This document shows positions 29,688-38,351 of a stretch of 64,000 nt of DNA, in pieces; within the stretch, counting starts at the first letter, position 1; the number at the start of each line of letters is the position of its first letter. Under the pieces are notes generated by a model that searched no databases, was not told the origin of the DNA, and saw nothing but the letters and a program-made list of their open reading frames with translations. The DNA is taken from assembly GCA_016842065.1 (NCBI GenBank), contig JAEPDS010000018.1, positions 1-64,000 of the forward strand, read 5' to 3'. The position numbers and the translations under genes were made by a program. Source of the stretch: Candidatus Thiodiazotropha sp. 'RUGA'. Lineage in GTDB: Bacteria > Pseudomonadota > Gammaproteobacteria > Chromatiales > Chromatiaceae.

Positions 29688-30625
29688 GGTTGCTGCTCTA
29701 CCGTCCCATCAGCCAGTGCCTCGGCCTCCAGTGCAGGATAGAGATGGCTCAGTGAGCGGGTGTACTCATCCTTGAACACCGCCAACTCCCGCAGATTTTG
29801 CGGCGCATCGGGCTGCAGCAGTTCCGCCATCGCGGCACCGGAGTCAGCCTGCTTTTTCAGATACTGCTGTAACCAGCTGAGATAGGAGGAGGTCTGGGAT
29901 ATCGCCACTTCGCTGGTCACCGGCACACCATGTCCGGGAACCAATACCTTGAAGTCGAGTTTTTGCAACTGTTGCAGTGCGGACTGCCAGTTGTCCAGAT
30001 TAGCATGAGGGGTGGTCGGGGTACGGCCGTAAAATACCAGATCACCGGCAAACAGCACCCCGCTGGTCTGATCCAGAATGGCCAGATCGGCACCGGTATG
30101 GCCCTGCATTGCGATCAACTGCAGACGGTGACCGCCGATCTCCTCCAGTCCCGGTTCGACCTGTAGATTGGGAGCCACGACCCGGGTGCCTTTCATCCAG
30201 CTGCCCACCAGACGATAGAGATTGTCATTGAATGTCTCACCCATCAGACGAATCCCGTCCTGGGTCTTTTCCAGGGCGGCAATCGGCAGGCCCTCAAAGG
30301 CCTGATTCCCGAGAAAATGATCCGGGTGCATATGGGTGATAAAGAGCTTCACCACAGGTTTATCGGTTACTTGGGCGATCGCCGCGATCAACTGCTCGCC
30401 ATAGAGCCTGGAGGGTCCACTGTCGATCACCACCACGCCCGCTTCAGTGACGATGAAACCGGTATTGACGATGTTACCGCCGTTGGCGAAGCTGAAGTGC
30501 TCATCATGACCGATCAGTACATAGGTGTTGTCAGCGACCTGTTGTGGCTTCAGCTTATAATCCCGCTCCACAGCCTGGCACAATCCAGCCAGCAGCATTA
30601 CAGCGATGAACACAAGAGACCTCAC
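29684..30625 (-). CDS. quinoprotein relay system zinc metallohydrolase
   Basis: A 313-residue secreted metallo-beta-lactamase-fold protein with signal peptide (about 18 residues) and the zinc motif THMHPDH (HxHxDH) near residue 97; further ligands sit in MQGHTGADLAILD and VPGHGVP. Members of this family are consistently encoded near PQQ-dependent dehydrogenases and SoxYZ-like carriers. The substrate is not established. It overlaps the SoxYZ-like carrier gene by 4 nt and the fusion gene by 4 nt, so expression is coupled. Confidence 0.88.
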   Translation of the reverse strand: MRSLVFIAVMLLAGLCQAVERDYKLKPQQVADNTYVLIGHDEHFSFANGGNIVNTGFIVTEAGVVVIDSGPSRLYGEQLIAAIAQVTDKPVVKLFITHMHPDHFLGNQAFEGLPIAALEKTQDGIRLMGETFNDNLYRLVGSWMKGTRVVAPNLQVEPGLEEIGGHRLQLIAMQGHTGADLAILDQTSGVLFAGDLVFYGRTPTTPHANLDNWQSALQQLQKLDFKVLVPGHGVPVTSEVAISQTSSYLSWLQQYLKKQADSGAAMAELLQPDAPQNLRELAVFKDEYTRSLSHLYPALEAEALADGTVEQQP

Positions 30626-31407
30626 TGACGGCTACCTCCGGTCTGACTCTCTAAACTGATCTGTGCTGCGACCGGATTTCCGTTATTGTCGCGTCCGTCC
30701 ATCGTCAGCTGTTTGAGCTTCGGAAGATCGAGCGTCAAAACCGGATTTTCCGCAATCGGCTCAAACAGGGAGAGACGACTGATCAGATCCCCCCCGCTCT
30801 CGCGGATCTCCAGCTGTTCCAGATAGAAGGCGGGAATTCCGGCAACCAGTCCGGTGTCCATTGGATGCACGATACTGGCACGCAGCCGGCTGTGATGCTC
30901 TCTGGACCAGAGCCGGGCCGTTACTTCACCGAGCCGGTCAGCCCAGTCCGAGGAACCACTACCTATACTGGGAGCCGTACAGCCGCCACCCGCCGCGTCC
31001 ACCAGAACCCCTCCCAGATGCCAGACTCCGTCCGCTGTCAAAGCAGCCGCCCTGACCGGGGTGGCCTGCTGCACCTTGATCCGCAGACCAATGCGTGGCG
31101 CTGCTTTTATCGGCTGCATATCGAGCACTTTTGGAATCGGGTTGAGTTCCGCAAACACCAACAGGCGTTTGACCTCGCCCAGGGCCGTGGCGTCGATCCA
31201 CAGCGGCAGGTTCAGAGAGTCCTCCGCAACGGCGGGAGCAGACACCTGCACCCGCTCATCGAACACCACCGGCGCGCCATCCAGCAGGCGCTGATGCATC
31301 TCATGCCACATAACGGAGTTGAGGGGATCGGCTGGCGATTCAGCTGCAACCAGACCAAGCGGTGTCGCTAACAGCAGGAGTAGAAGTGAACAGATCCGAT
31401 ACCTCAT
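30622..31407 (-). CDS. quinoprotein dehydrogenase-associated SoxYZ-like carrier
   Basis: A 261-residue periplasmic protein with signal peptide (about 22 residues). The first half is SoxY-like and carries the carrier cysteine in AAGGGCTAPS near residue 140, where SoxY has its GGCG(G) tail; the second half is SoxZ-like and ends in MDGRDNNGNPVAAQI. Such fused SoxYZ-like carriers are associated with PQQ dehydrogenases rather than thiosulfate oxidation. The Cys may carry a product or sulfur adduct; its cargo is unknown. Confidence 0.88.
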   Translation of the reverse strand: MRYRICSLLLLLLATPLGLVAAESPADPLNSVMWHEMHQRLLDGAPVVFDERVQVSAPAVAEDSLNLPLWIDATALGEVKRLLVFAELNPIPKVLDMQPIKAAPRIGLRIKVQQATPVRAAALTADGVWHLGGVLVDAAGGGCTAPSIGSGSSDWADRLGEVTARLWSREHHSRLRASIVHPMDTGLVAGIPAFYLEQLEIRESGGDLISRLSLFEPIAENPVLTLDLPKLKQLTMDGRDNNGNPVAAQISLESQTGGSRQ

Positions 31408-31416
31408 AACAGAGAC

Positions 31417-31980
31417 CTATGACATCGGCTCGAGCAGAATTCGGCGTGGCCAGAGTGTGTCCGACGCCGGATGAATCTCCATCGGATCTATGGGCCGCAG
31501 ATCCCCGTCCTCAGGTGGCGCCTGCAGGACATTGAGGTCGGTTTCATGCAGCTCGCCAACCAAACCTTTGTCAGACATTTTTAATACATAGTAGAGACCA
31601 TTCCAGGCATTGATACCGTACTCGCCCGGCACTTTATGCAGGAACAGCAGATCATATTCAAGGTCGGTCAGATCCGACTCGGTGATACGCCGCTTTATCT
31701 CGTAGGGATAGGGCAGCCGACAGATCATACGTTGCGGATGGGGCAGACACTTGAAGGGTCGCATCGAAAGAAAATGGTTCTCGAAGGGTGCTTCGAGCCA
31801 ATCGATCCAATAACTGTAGCCCTGCTCTGCCTGACGAATCTCAACCTGCGCCAAATGTTGACGCTCGCCGCTCCGGTTTTCCATTGAGAGACGATAATCA
31901 CCCGCCAGATCCGCCGTCGCGGATCCGGATGTCAAACAGATCGAAGCACTAAGGGCGACGTAGACAGAGTTTCGCATCAT
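31417..31980 (-). CDS. periplasmic protein of unknown function in the xox cluster
   Basis: A 187-residue protein with a signal peptide (about 20 residues) and a mature region (DLAGDYRLSMENRSGERQHL) that looks like a small beta-barrel; two Cys in FKCLPHPQRMICRLPYPYEI could form a disulfide. Not recognised. Two adjacent ATGs and a GTG give alternative starts; the first ATG is used. It overlaps the end of xoxJ by about 30 nt, which ties it to the operon, and it is followed 9 nt later by the SoxYZ-like gene. Confidence 0.8.
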   Translation of the reverse strand: MMRNSVYVALSASICLTSGSATADLAGDYRLSMENRSGERQHLAQVEIRQAEQGYSYWIDWLEAPFENHFLSMRPFKCLPHPQRMICRLPYPYEIKRRITESDLTDLEYDLLFLHKVPGEYGINAWNGLYYVLKMSDKGLVGELHETDLNVLQAPPEDGDLRPIDPMEIHPASDTLWPRRILLEPMS

Positions 31981-32890
31981 CACTGTAGGCGATCACACCT
32001 GAACTCTCAGGCTTGAGTCTTACGATACGGCTCGGCAGCTGATAGCTGGAACCATGCTTTTCGAAGATCTTTTGCAGTTCTCCTGTCTCCCGAACCTCGA
32101 TCATCGCCTGATCGAGAGCATTCGCCAACTGCTCATTACCCTGGCGCACAGCCGCTCCCAGATCCCAACCGCTGCTGCGCATGCCCGGCATCTTAATCGG
32201 TCCTACTGCATAGCCGCTTTTACTCTCGCCCAGGGCAAACTCAATTTCACTGCGAGGCCCGGCGACACCGCTCAATTCACCGGCTTTGAGTGCAGCCACT
32301 GCCTCGTTCATATTTCGGTAGTGCACCACCTGATCCCGAATTCGGCCACTGTAGGCCGTCAGCAGGTAGAAATCGGCCAGGGTGTCCAGCTCAACGCCGA
32401 TCTTCTCACGGGTGAAGATCTCCAGGGGGGAACCACGGCCTGCTTTATCCGCCACCACAGCAAACACAATCTGCTCCCGATAGTAGGGGGCGATGAAACT
32501 GACCCGGTCATTCTCTTCGGCAAACGCCTCATCGAATGGGGTATGCAGCATCACATCCGCAACGCCACCTCCCAGGTAGTGTCCCTTCCAGACGTTATTG
32601 CGCAGATCATCCTCCATGTTTTCATCGGCGCCAACCGCACGAATCGCCGCGACAACGCCCAACCGTTTGGCTAAAGCATGAGCGATATCCACATCGATAC
32701 CGACAATACGACCGCGTTCACCGCGATAGGAAAAAGGAGGGAAATCGGCATACACCGCCACCTCCAATACACCACGCTCCTGGATACGCTGCAGGGCAGT
32801 TCGTTCCTCTTCCGCCTTGAGTGTCGACGTTGAGGTCATCCACACTGCCGCCATCATTGACAGCAGCGCAGCTTTTAACAGTTTCCGCAT
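31949..32890 (-). CDS. xoxJ: XoxJ-type periplasmic binding protein
   Basis: A 313-residue extracellular solute-binding protein family 3 member with signal peptide. The start chosen (MRKLLKAALL) follows GGAGG at 6 nt; a second ATG lies one codon upstream. Motifs include RGVLEVAVYADFPPFSYRGE and GIDVDIAHALAKRLG. It belongs to the quinoprotein-dehydrogenase-associated branch (MxaJ/XoxJ), which binds the methanol dehydrogenase and is thought to help its activation rather than transport. It lies 26 nt after xoxG. Confidence 0.9.
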   Translation of the reverse strand: MRKLLKAALLSMMAAVWMTSTSTLKAEEERTALQRIQERGVLEVAVYADFPPFSYRGERGRIVGIDVDIAHALAKRLGVVAAIRAVGADENMEDDLRNNVWKGHYLGGGVADVMLHTPFDEAFAEENDRVSFIAPYYREQIVFAVVADKAGRGSPLEIFTREKIGVELDTLADFYLLTAYSGRIRDQVVHYRNMNEAVAALKAGELSGVAGPRSEIEFALGESKSGYAVGPIKMPGMRSSGWDLGAAVRQGNEQLANALDQAMIEVRETGELQKIFEKHGSSYQLPSRIVRLKPESSGVIAYSDDAKLCLRRP

Positions 32891-32916
32891 CATCACCCTC
32901 CAAAAAAATCTCGTTA

Positions 32917-33345
32917 TTATTGATCGGGCTCCAGGGTTACCAGCCAGGCCCTGATCGACCACATGGCTTCCTGAGAAAGAATGCCCTCAAAAGGTGGCAT
33001 ATAGGTGATGCCATTACGAATCGCGCCATTGCGTATCCGCATGATGTACCAGGCATCGCCCTCTTCATCCGGTGGCAGGTTGCGCAGATCGGGCGCGATA
33101 CCGCCAGATACAGCACCCAGCCCATGGCAACGGGCACAATTTTGATTATAGGCAGAAGCCCCGATCTCTACAGCCTTATCATCTCCGGGGTATGGGTTAA
33201 GTTCCAGCCACTCCTCACCCAGTTGGCGCAGTGCGGAGGTGTCAACTGGTTGTGGTGCGACATCGCCATGGCCAAAGACCGTGGTAACTGTAGCGGCCCA
33301 GAGGACCGTCGCGAGTGCGGCGAGTTTGAGTGATGGGAGGCGCAT
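32917..33345 (-). CDS. xoxG: cytochrome c electron acceptor of XoxF (XoxG/PedF type)
   Basis: A 142-residue periplasmic monoheme cytochrome c with signal peptide (about 25 residues), haem motif CARCHG (about residue 72) and a likely Met ligand in YMPPFEGIL. It resembles c550 (PedF) and XoxG, which take electrons from PQQ alcohol dehydrogenases. The ATG at 33345 is used because it starts the signal peptide and has a GGAG upstream. It is 143 nt after xoxF, with a strong hairpin in the gap. Confidence 0.88.
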   Translation of the reverse strand: MRLPSLKLAALATVLWAATVTTVFGHGDVAPQPVDTSALRQLGEEWLELNPYPGDDKAVEIGASAYNQNCARCHGLGAVSGGIAPDLRNLPPDEEGDAWYIMRIRNGAIRNGITYMPPFEGILSQEAMWSIRAWLVTLEPDQ

Positions 33346-33442
33346 GAAAAAAAACTCCGTCAATAAATGGTCAGAACAGTGGGCGAAGTTTCACCCTGGT
33401 TAGAACGACTGCCACGCAGGGCTGCCGATCGAGAATCGAATT

Positions 33443-33475
33443 GGACGACGGGCAGTACCTGGCTGCCCGCCGTCC
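33443..33475 (-). terminator. hairpin after xoxF
   Basis: On the minus-strand transcript a 13-bp stem (with one G-U pair) encloses a 7-nt loop, 13 nt after the xoxF stop. There is no T-run. It probably stabilises the xoxF mRNA 3' end and lowers read-through into xoxG, giving more XoxF than XoxG. Confidence 0.6.
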
Positions 33476-33487
33476 AGGGTATGGGCA

Positions 33488-35254
33488 TCAGGCGTCAGTG
33501 AGCTTGAAGACCCAAAGCGAACCACCCTGGTTCAGGTATTTGACCTTACTGGCCACATCCCCGCCCCAAAGCGGTACTGCACCACCCCAGCCTGATGGCA
33601 CAGCGATGAACTGTTCACCATCCTGCTCCCAGGTGATGGGGCAACCGACAACACCGGAACCGGTCTGGAATTTCCACAACTCCTTACCGTTATCCGCATC
33701 GAAGGCTTTCAGATAACCCTCAGGCGTACCGGTAAACACCAGTCCACCGCCGGTGGTCATCACGCCACCCCACAAAGGTGCGTTGTTTTTATACTCCCAC
33801 TTGATATCACCGGTTTTCGGATCGATCGCCCGAAGTGCACCGATGTAGTCGTCGTAGAGCGGTTTGATGGTAAAGCCGGCACCCAGATAGGCTGCACCCT
33901 TCTTGTAGGTCACAGGCTCATTCCAAAGATCCATGCCCCACTCGTTGGCTGGTACGTAGAACAGCTCGGTGTCGGGACTGTAGGCCATCGGCATCCAGTT
34001 CTTTGCACCGAGGAATGAAGGCGCGATAAAGATCGTTTCGCCCTTCTTACCATCAGCACTCTTGGTTGGATCGCCGGGGCGCAGTCCGGTCTCGATCGGA
34101 CGTCCGGTCTTCTTGTCGACACCCTTGGCAAAATCGACTCGGGTAACGAAGGGGAAGGCATTCTCAACTTTTCCGTTGGTGCGGTCCAGCACGTAGAAGA
34201 AGCCGTTTCGGTCCGCATGTCCGGCCAGTTTTTTACCACCAGAGTTGTACGCGACAAGCTCATTCACACCATCATAATCCCAGCCGTCGTTGGGGGTGTA
34301 TTGATAGTGCCAGGAGATTTTGCCGGTATCCGGATCAATCGCCAGAGTGGAGGTGGAGTAGAGATTGTCTCCTGGACGCATATGCGCATTCCATGGCGCC
34401 GGATTACCTGTTCCGTAGAAGATCAGATCGGTTTCATGGTCGTAGGTACCACCCTGCCAGGTGGCCGCGCCGCCGGTCTTCCACAGATCACCGGGCCAGG
34501 TTGCGTTGGTCGTGCCGGTGATGCCATTCTCCATCTTCTTGCCATCTTTCCAGATGTGGCCCATATGGCCTTCGACAGAGGGACGAATCCAGCGCAGTTT
34601 ACCGGTCTGTGCATCCCGTGCCTCAACCCGGCCGATAACGCCAAACTCACCACCGGAGACACCGGTAATGACCATATCCTTGACGATCAAAGGAGCGGCG
34701 GTGAATGAGTAGCCAGCCTTGTAATCATCGATCTTGGAGCGCCATTTCACCTTACCGGTAGCCTGATCGAGCGCCACCAGACGGGCATCCAGGGTGCCGA
34801 AAATGACCAGATCGCCATGCAGCGCCGCACCCCGATTGATCACATCGCAGCAGGGTAAAATGCCATCCGGCAGACGGTGATCGTACTGCCATAGCTCTTC
34901 ACCGGTCTTGGCGTCCACGGCGTAGAGTCTTGAGTAGGAGCCTGTGACAAAGATCCGGCCATTGTGCACAACCGGTTGAGCCTCCTGGCCTCGCTGCTTC
35001 TCACCACCAAAGGAGAAACTCCATGCTGGCACCAGCTTTTTCACATTACCTTTGTTAATCTTTTTCAGCGGACTGTAGCGTTGGCCCTGCTGACCCATAC
35101 CCCAACTCACCACATCGCCGGTGGTCGAGGCATCATTGTCGATATCAGCCTGGGTAACCCCAGCCTGGGCAAGACTGGTCAGACTGAGCCCAGCAGTCAG
35201 TACGGCAGACGCCATAGCTGTACTCAGAGCCTTGGATTTCAGCGGGAAATTCAT
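33488..35254 (-). CDS. xoxF: lanthanide-dependent methanol dehydrogenase XoxF
   Basis: A 588-residue PQQ-dependent periplasmic dehydrogenase with signal peptide. The catalytic loop reads WDYDGVNE: Asp326 is the catalytic base and Asp328 is the extra Asp that marks XoxF and binds a lanthanide (calcium-type MxaF has Ala there). The vicinal Cys pair stacking on PQQ is Cys135-Cys136. The start [10 protein letters not shown] has a GGAGGAG-type ribosome binding site; an upstream in-frame ATG is excluded because it overlies the sigma-54 promoter. It oxidises methanol (and perhaps other alcohols or formaldehyde), passing electrons to XoxG. No PQQ synthesis genes are in the window. Confidence 0.96.
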   Translation of the reverse strand: MNFPLKSKALSTAMASAVLTAGLSLTSLAQAGVTQADIDNDASTTGDVVSWGMGQQGQRYSPLKKINKGNVKKLVPAWSFSFGGEKQRGQEAQPVVHNGRIFVTGSYSRLYAVDAKTGEELWQYDHRLPDGILPCCDVINRGAALHGDLVIFGTLDARLVALDQATGKVKWRSKIDDYKAGYSFTAAPLIVKDMVITGVSGGEFGVIGRVEARDAQTGKLRWIRPSVEGHMGHIWKDGKKMENGITGTTNATWPGDLWKTGGAATWQGGTYDHETDLIFYGTGNPAPWNAHMRPGDNLYSTSTLAIDPDTGKISWHYQYTPNDGWDYDGVNELVAYNSGGKKLAGHADRNGFFYVLDRTNGKVENAFPFVTRVDFAKGVDKKTGRPIETGLRPGDPTKSADGKKGETIFIAPSFLGAKNWMPMAYSPDTELFYVPANEWGMDLWNEPVTYKKGAAYLGAGFTIKPLYDDYIGALRAIDPKTGDIKWEYKNNAPLWGGVMTTGGGLVFTGTPEGYLKAFDADNGKELWKFQTGSGVVGCPITWEQDGEQFIAVPSGWGGAVPLWGGDVASKVKYLNQGGSLWVFKLTDA

Positions 35255-35348
35255 ATTTATTTCTCCTCCCCGATAGTGGTTGATCGTCTTTGGATGGTCA
35301 GCAGGACAGATTGCCCTGACGCCGCCATACCCTCCTTCAAACATCCAT

Positions 35349-35364
35349 TGCAAGACCCAGGCCA
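35349..35364 (-). promoter_or_regulatory. sigma-54 (-24/-12) promoter of xoxF
   Basis: On the minus strand the sequence is TGGCCTGGGTCTTGCA: TGGC at -24 and TTGCA at -12, with GG and GC exactly 10 nt apart. A transcript start near 35338 would give an 84-nt leader before the xoxF ATG. The divergently encoded AcoR-type activator is the natural candidate to drive it. Confidence 0.75.
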
Positions 35365-35469
35365 TATCAAAAAAAAGATATATCTATATGATTTATAAAT
35401 ACTTTATGAGATCAATAACAAACAGTGGAAAAATCTGAAAAAAGCGGGGTATCAGATCACAACAAGCTG

Positions 35470-35487
35470 TGTATCAGTTTCGTTACA
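35470..35487. promoter_or_regulatory. candidate activator site upstream of xoxF promoter
   Basis: An imperfect dyad TGTATC-N6-GTTACA (5 of 6 pairs), about 130-150 nt upstream of the predicted xoxF start. This is the usual distance for an enhancer of a sigma-54 activator. Identified by eye only. Confidence 0.4.
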
Positions 35488-36273
35488 ACAGGTGACAGTC
35501 GCAGGAAAACCTATGTAGAGTGGCCAAATTTCCCATCCGACTGAGCGATACAGGCGTTTGGCTGGTGGATTTTCACACCCTCAGGTGTGGCGACCGGCAG
35601 GGCTGAAAACCCATTTCCGTTGATAAGAAAAATCAGAATCAGTGACGACTCCTGAAGATGGATCGCCTCGAAAAATGTACCAGTCGACACAGTTTTTTAC
35701 CGATTCCAATTCTCGTTTCGACCACCCATCAGTAACGGCTGGGAATCACAAGCTACTAATAAACCTGAGTTTTCCATAACACATCAGAGAGAAATATCAG
35801 AAATTGTAAGTTTGCTGTAACCAAACAAGTTGTCTAGACTTATCGGAATATTAAATGGCATATCACATGCATCCCATCAAGTGATAGCGAAGCTTGCGGT
35901 GAACTGAAATAAAAAACCGTGACAAACTAAGGTGTCACTCATCACCGCGACGCTTTCGTCAGCTGATCAGAGTCTTCAGCAGTACAGCGGGAGTTGCATT
36001 AGAGATAAGGAACAGTGGTGGCTGTCCTTATATAACCCCATTGGAGATTGGTTTCCGGGAGCCAACAGTAGTATGCTCCGCGGTTGTTCGGTCCGCTCAA
36101 CGGTCCGTTCCGCTTTTCGATGCGGGATACAATTGAGTTTCAACAGTTTTGCAGTATAAAACTTCGCCATGGAGTCGGCACACGATAATGCCAATGCAAA
36201 ACTGTCCTACAGATTTGCAGCTTAACTATAAATACACCCTTGAAGTTTAAGGTTAGGTTGGAGGATGTAGTAG
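35488..36273. other. long divergent intergenic region between xoxF and its putative activator
   Basis: Almost 800 bases without a supported gene. A small hairpin CACACC/GGTGTG lies at 35574-35589. Nearest the activator gene, TTGCAG and TATAAA-like elements occur about 36217-36235 and GGAGG precedes the ATG by 9 nt. The length suggests several regulatory sites. Confidence 0.5.
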
Positions 36274-38286
36274 ATGGCTCAAAGACACCTACAGCGTCAA
36301 CATGCACAAAATATTTTCGCCGTACTGGCCGATAAAAAACCCACGGCGAGTTCGGAGATAGCCAGTCAGATTCTTACCTCATGGCGGCGCTGCGCGGATA
36401 CAGTTGAACTGGATCCGATGAATATACACCGTCCCGCTGTGGTCGATGCCACAGCCTTGAGAGAACTTTGCCAACGCTTTGAAGGTTTTCTGCTGCTTGC
36501 TGAACCGGAGATGCTGAACCTCTACAGCTCATTGAAAGGTTCCGGCTACGCTCTCATCCTGACCAACAATGACGGGGTCATTCTCAATCACCTGACGGGG
36601 GACCACCTGGAACAGGATTTCAGGGAGGCCGGACTCTGGCAGGGTGCCAATTGGGGTGAATCCCATGCTGGCACCAACGGCATTGGTACCTGTATCGCAG
36701 AAGGCCGAGCACTGACCGTACATAAGGACGAACATTTTCTTTCGCAAAACATCGACCTCACCTGTTCAGCAGCACCGATCCACGATCCCCATGGCAATCT
36801 GCTGGCGGTACTGGATGCCTCCTGCTGCAGCAATGAAGACAGTATGTCGGCACAGGTTCTGGCCCGTGCGCTGGTGGCAAACTCGGCAACGATTATCGAA
36901 AACCAGTTTTTCCTGCATGAGATGAGAAACCTGCGAATCCTGCGTTTTCATCAACAGGCCAATCATCTAGGGCTGGCCTCAGAGGGACTGCTGGCCATCG
37001 ATGATCAGAACCGCGTACGTGCAATCAATAAGAGTGCACTGAAAATCCTGCGCATCAACGACCGCAACAATATGCTCGATCAGGAGATCGATCTGATTCT
37101 CGGCAAAGAGCTGAAAAGCATGTTGCTGCATGCCGCTGTCGGTGACAACCAGGTCTGCAGCTTCAGAGATCAGCGCAATGGTAATCAACTCTACGGACAT
37201 CTGTTCAAATTCAAAGAGAAACCGAGACGCCGTAACAGGGATCTCTCAATACCTCCGGCAGAACGTAACCCGGATGAGTGTCGTGGTGAACTCTGCAAAC
37301 TCTCGGTACTTGCGGGTGAAGACCCACGCATGAAAGAGGCAGCGCGACGTGCCGAACGGGTGATGAACAAACGCATCCCGATCCTACTGCATGGAGAGAC
37401 CGGTACCGGCAAGGAGCTCTTCACACAGGCGATTCATCTGGCCAGTGAACGGCGGGAGAAACCATTTGTTGCTCTGAATTGCGCATCAATTCCAGAGACG
37501 CTGATCGAGAGCGAACTGTTCGGTTACCGCCAAGGGGCCTTTACCGGTGCCCGCAGAGATGGCCGTCGGGGTAAATTCATCGAGTCCGATGGGGGCACCC
37601 TGTTTCTGGATGAGATCGGTGACATGCCACTGGCCATGCAATCCCGACTGCTTCGTGTACTGGAAACCCAGGAGGTGGTGCCGCTTGGTGGCGAACTACC
37701 GGTAAAGGTGGACCTGCATGTGGTCACCGCAACCCATCGTGATCTGCGCACACAGGTCTCCCGTGGCGAATTCCGGGAAGATCTCTACTATCGATTGAAT
37801 GGCATTACCCTCGATCTCCCCCCGTTGCGTGAACGGGAGGACCTGAGCAAGATCATTCTCAAGGTCCTGGCGGCAGAGAACGACACTGGCAGTGAACTGA
37901 AGATATCCAAGGAGTCAATGGATGCTTTGTTGAACTATCTGTGGCCCGGTAATCTGCGGCAACTTCGATTTGTCATCCGTACCGCCATCGCACTGTGCGA
38001 CGGTATCGAATTACAGCTTGATGATTTCAACCTCGATTATGTAACGCCACCACCCACTGAAAAAGAGGAAGTCAAGGCATTGGAACTCTCCCTCAGAGAG
38101 AGCGTTGATGAACAAGTCGAAGATGAGTCAGAGGACAATCCACTGCAGTCGGCCGAGCAGCAGGTGATCGTTGCCTCCCTCGGAGAGCATAACTGGAATA
38201 TCTCCAAGACAGCGGAAGCCTTGGGTATGAGCCGTAACACCCTCTACAGAAAACTGAGAAAACACGGTATCAATCAAACCCGCTAA
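36274..38286 (+). CDS. AcoR-type sigma-54-dependent transcriptional activator
   Basis: A 670-residue activator. An N-terminal GAF-like region (about 60-200) contains the AcoR-type NWGESHAGTNGIGTCIAEGR sequence, followed by a PAS-like region, a sigma-54 AAA+ domain (Walker A GETGTGKE about 375; GAFTGA loop about 422, which contacts sigma-54) and a Fis-type helix-turn-helix (NISKTAEALGMSRNTLYRKL). The family regulates acetoin and alcohol catabolism. It is divergent from the xox cluster, whose first gene has a -24/-12 promoter, so it is the likely xox activator. The effector bound by the GAF region is unknown. The GGAGG site supports this start. Confidence 0.92.
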   Translation: MAQRHLQRQHAQNIFAVLADKKPTASSEIASQILTSWRRCADTVELDPMNIHRPAVVDATALRELCQRFEGFLLLAEPEMLNLYSSLKGSGYALILTNNDGVILNHLTGDHLEQDFREAGLWQGANWGESHAGTNGIGTCIAEGRALTVHKDEHFLSQNIDLTCSAAPIHDPHGNLLAVLDASCCSNEDSMSAQVLARALVANSATIIENQFFLHEMRNLRILRFHQQANHLGLASEGLLAIDDQNRVRAINKSALKILRINDRNNMLDQEIDLILGKELKSMLLHAAVGDNQVCSFRDQRNGNQLYGHLFKFKEKPRRRNRDLSIPPAERNPDECRGELCKLSVLAGEDPRMKEAARRAERVMNKRIPILLHGETGTGKELFTQAIHLASERREKPFVALNCASIPETLIESELFGYRQGAFTGARRDGRRGKFIESDGGTLFLDEIGDMPLAMQSRLLRVLETQEVVPLGGELPVKVDLHVVTATHRDLRTQVSRGEFREDLYYRLNGITLDLPPLREREDLSKIILKVLAAENDTGSELKISKESMDALLNYLWPGNLRQLRFVIRTAIALCDGIELQLDDFNLDYVTPPPTEKEEVKALELSLRESVDEQVEDESEDNPLQSAEQQVIVASLGEHNWNISKTAEALGMSRNTLYRKLRKHGINQTR

Positions 38287-38296
38287 CGATAAACTT

Positions 38297-38339
38297 CAAC
38301 TTTTCCGGGGAGGTAAAATATGCGTCCCCGGAAAAGTTG
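38297..38339. terminator. bidirectional terminator hairpin
   Basis: A perfect 15-bp inverted repeat (38297-38311 and 38325-38339; CAACTTTTCCGGGGA on the left arm) with a 13-nt loop lies between the convergent activator and OmpA-family genes, 10 nt after one stop and 12 nt from the other. The A/T-rich outer part of each arm gives a short U-stretch within the stem in both directions. Confidence 0.8.
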
Positions 38340-38351
38340 GTCGGCCTCAGC

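Noticed and set aside
35255-35365. N-terminal extension of xoxF from an upstream ATG
   Set aside because: It would place 37 polar residues before a normal signal peptide, and its first codons coincide with the -24/-12 promoter; the ATG at 35254 has a strong ribosome binding site.
35574-35589. Small hairpin as part of a riboswitch upstream of xoxF
   Set aside because: It is upstream of the predicted xoxF transcript start and matches no riboswitch core that I know.
35932-36159. 75-residue frame between xoxF and the activator
   Set aside because: Lies in a region better explained as regulatory; no coding evidence.
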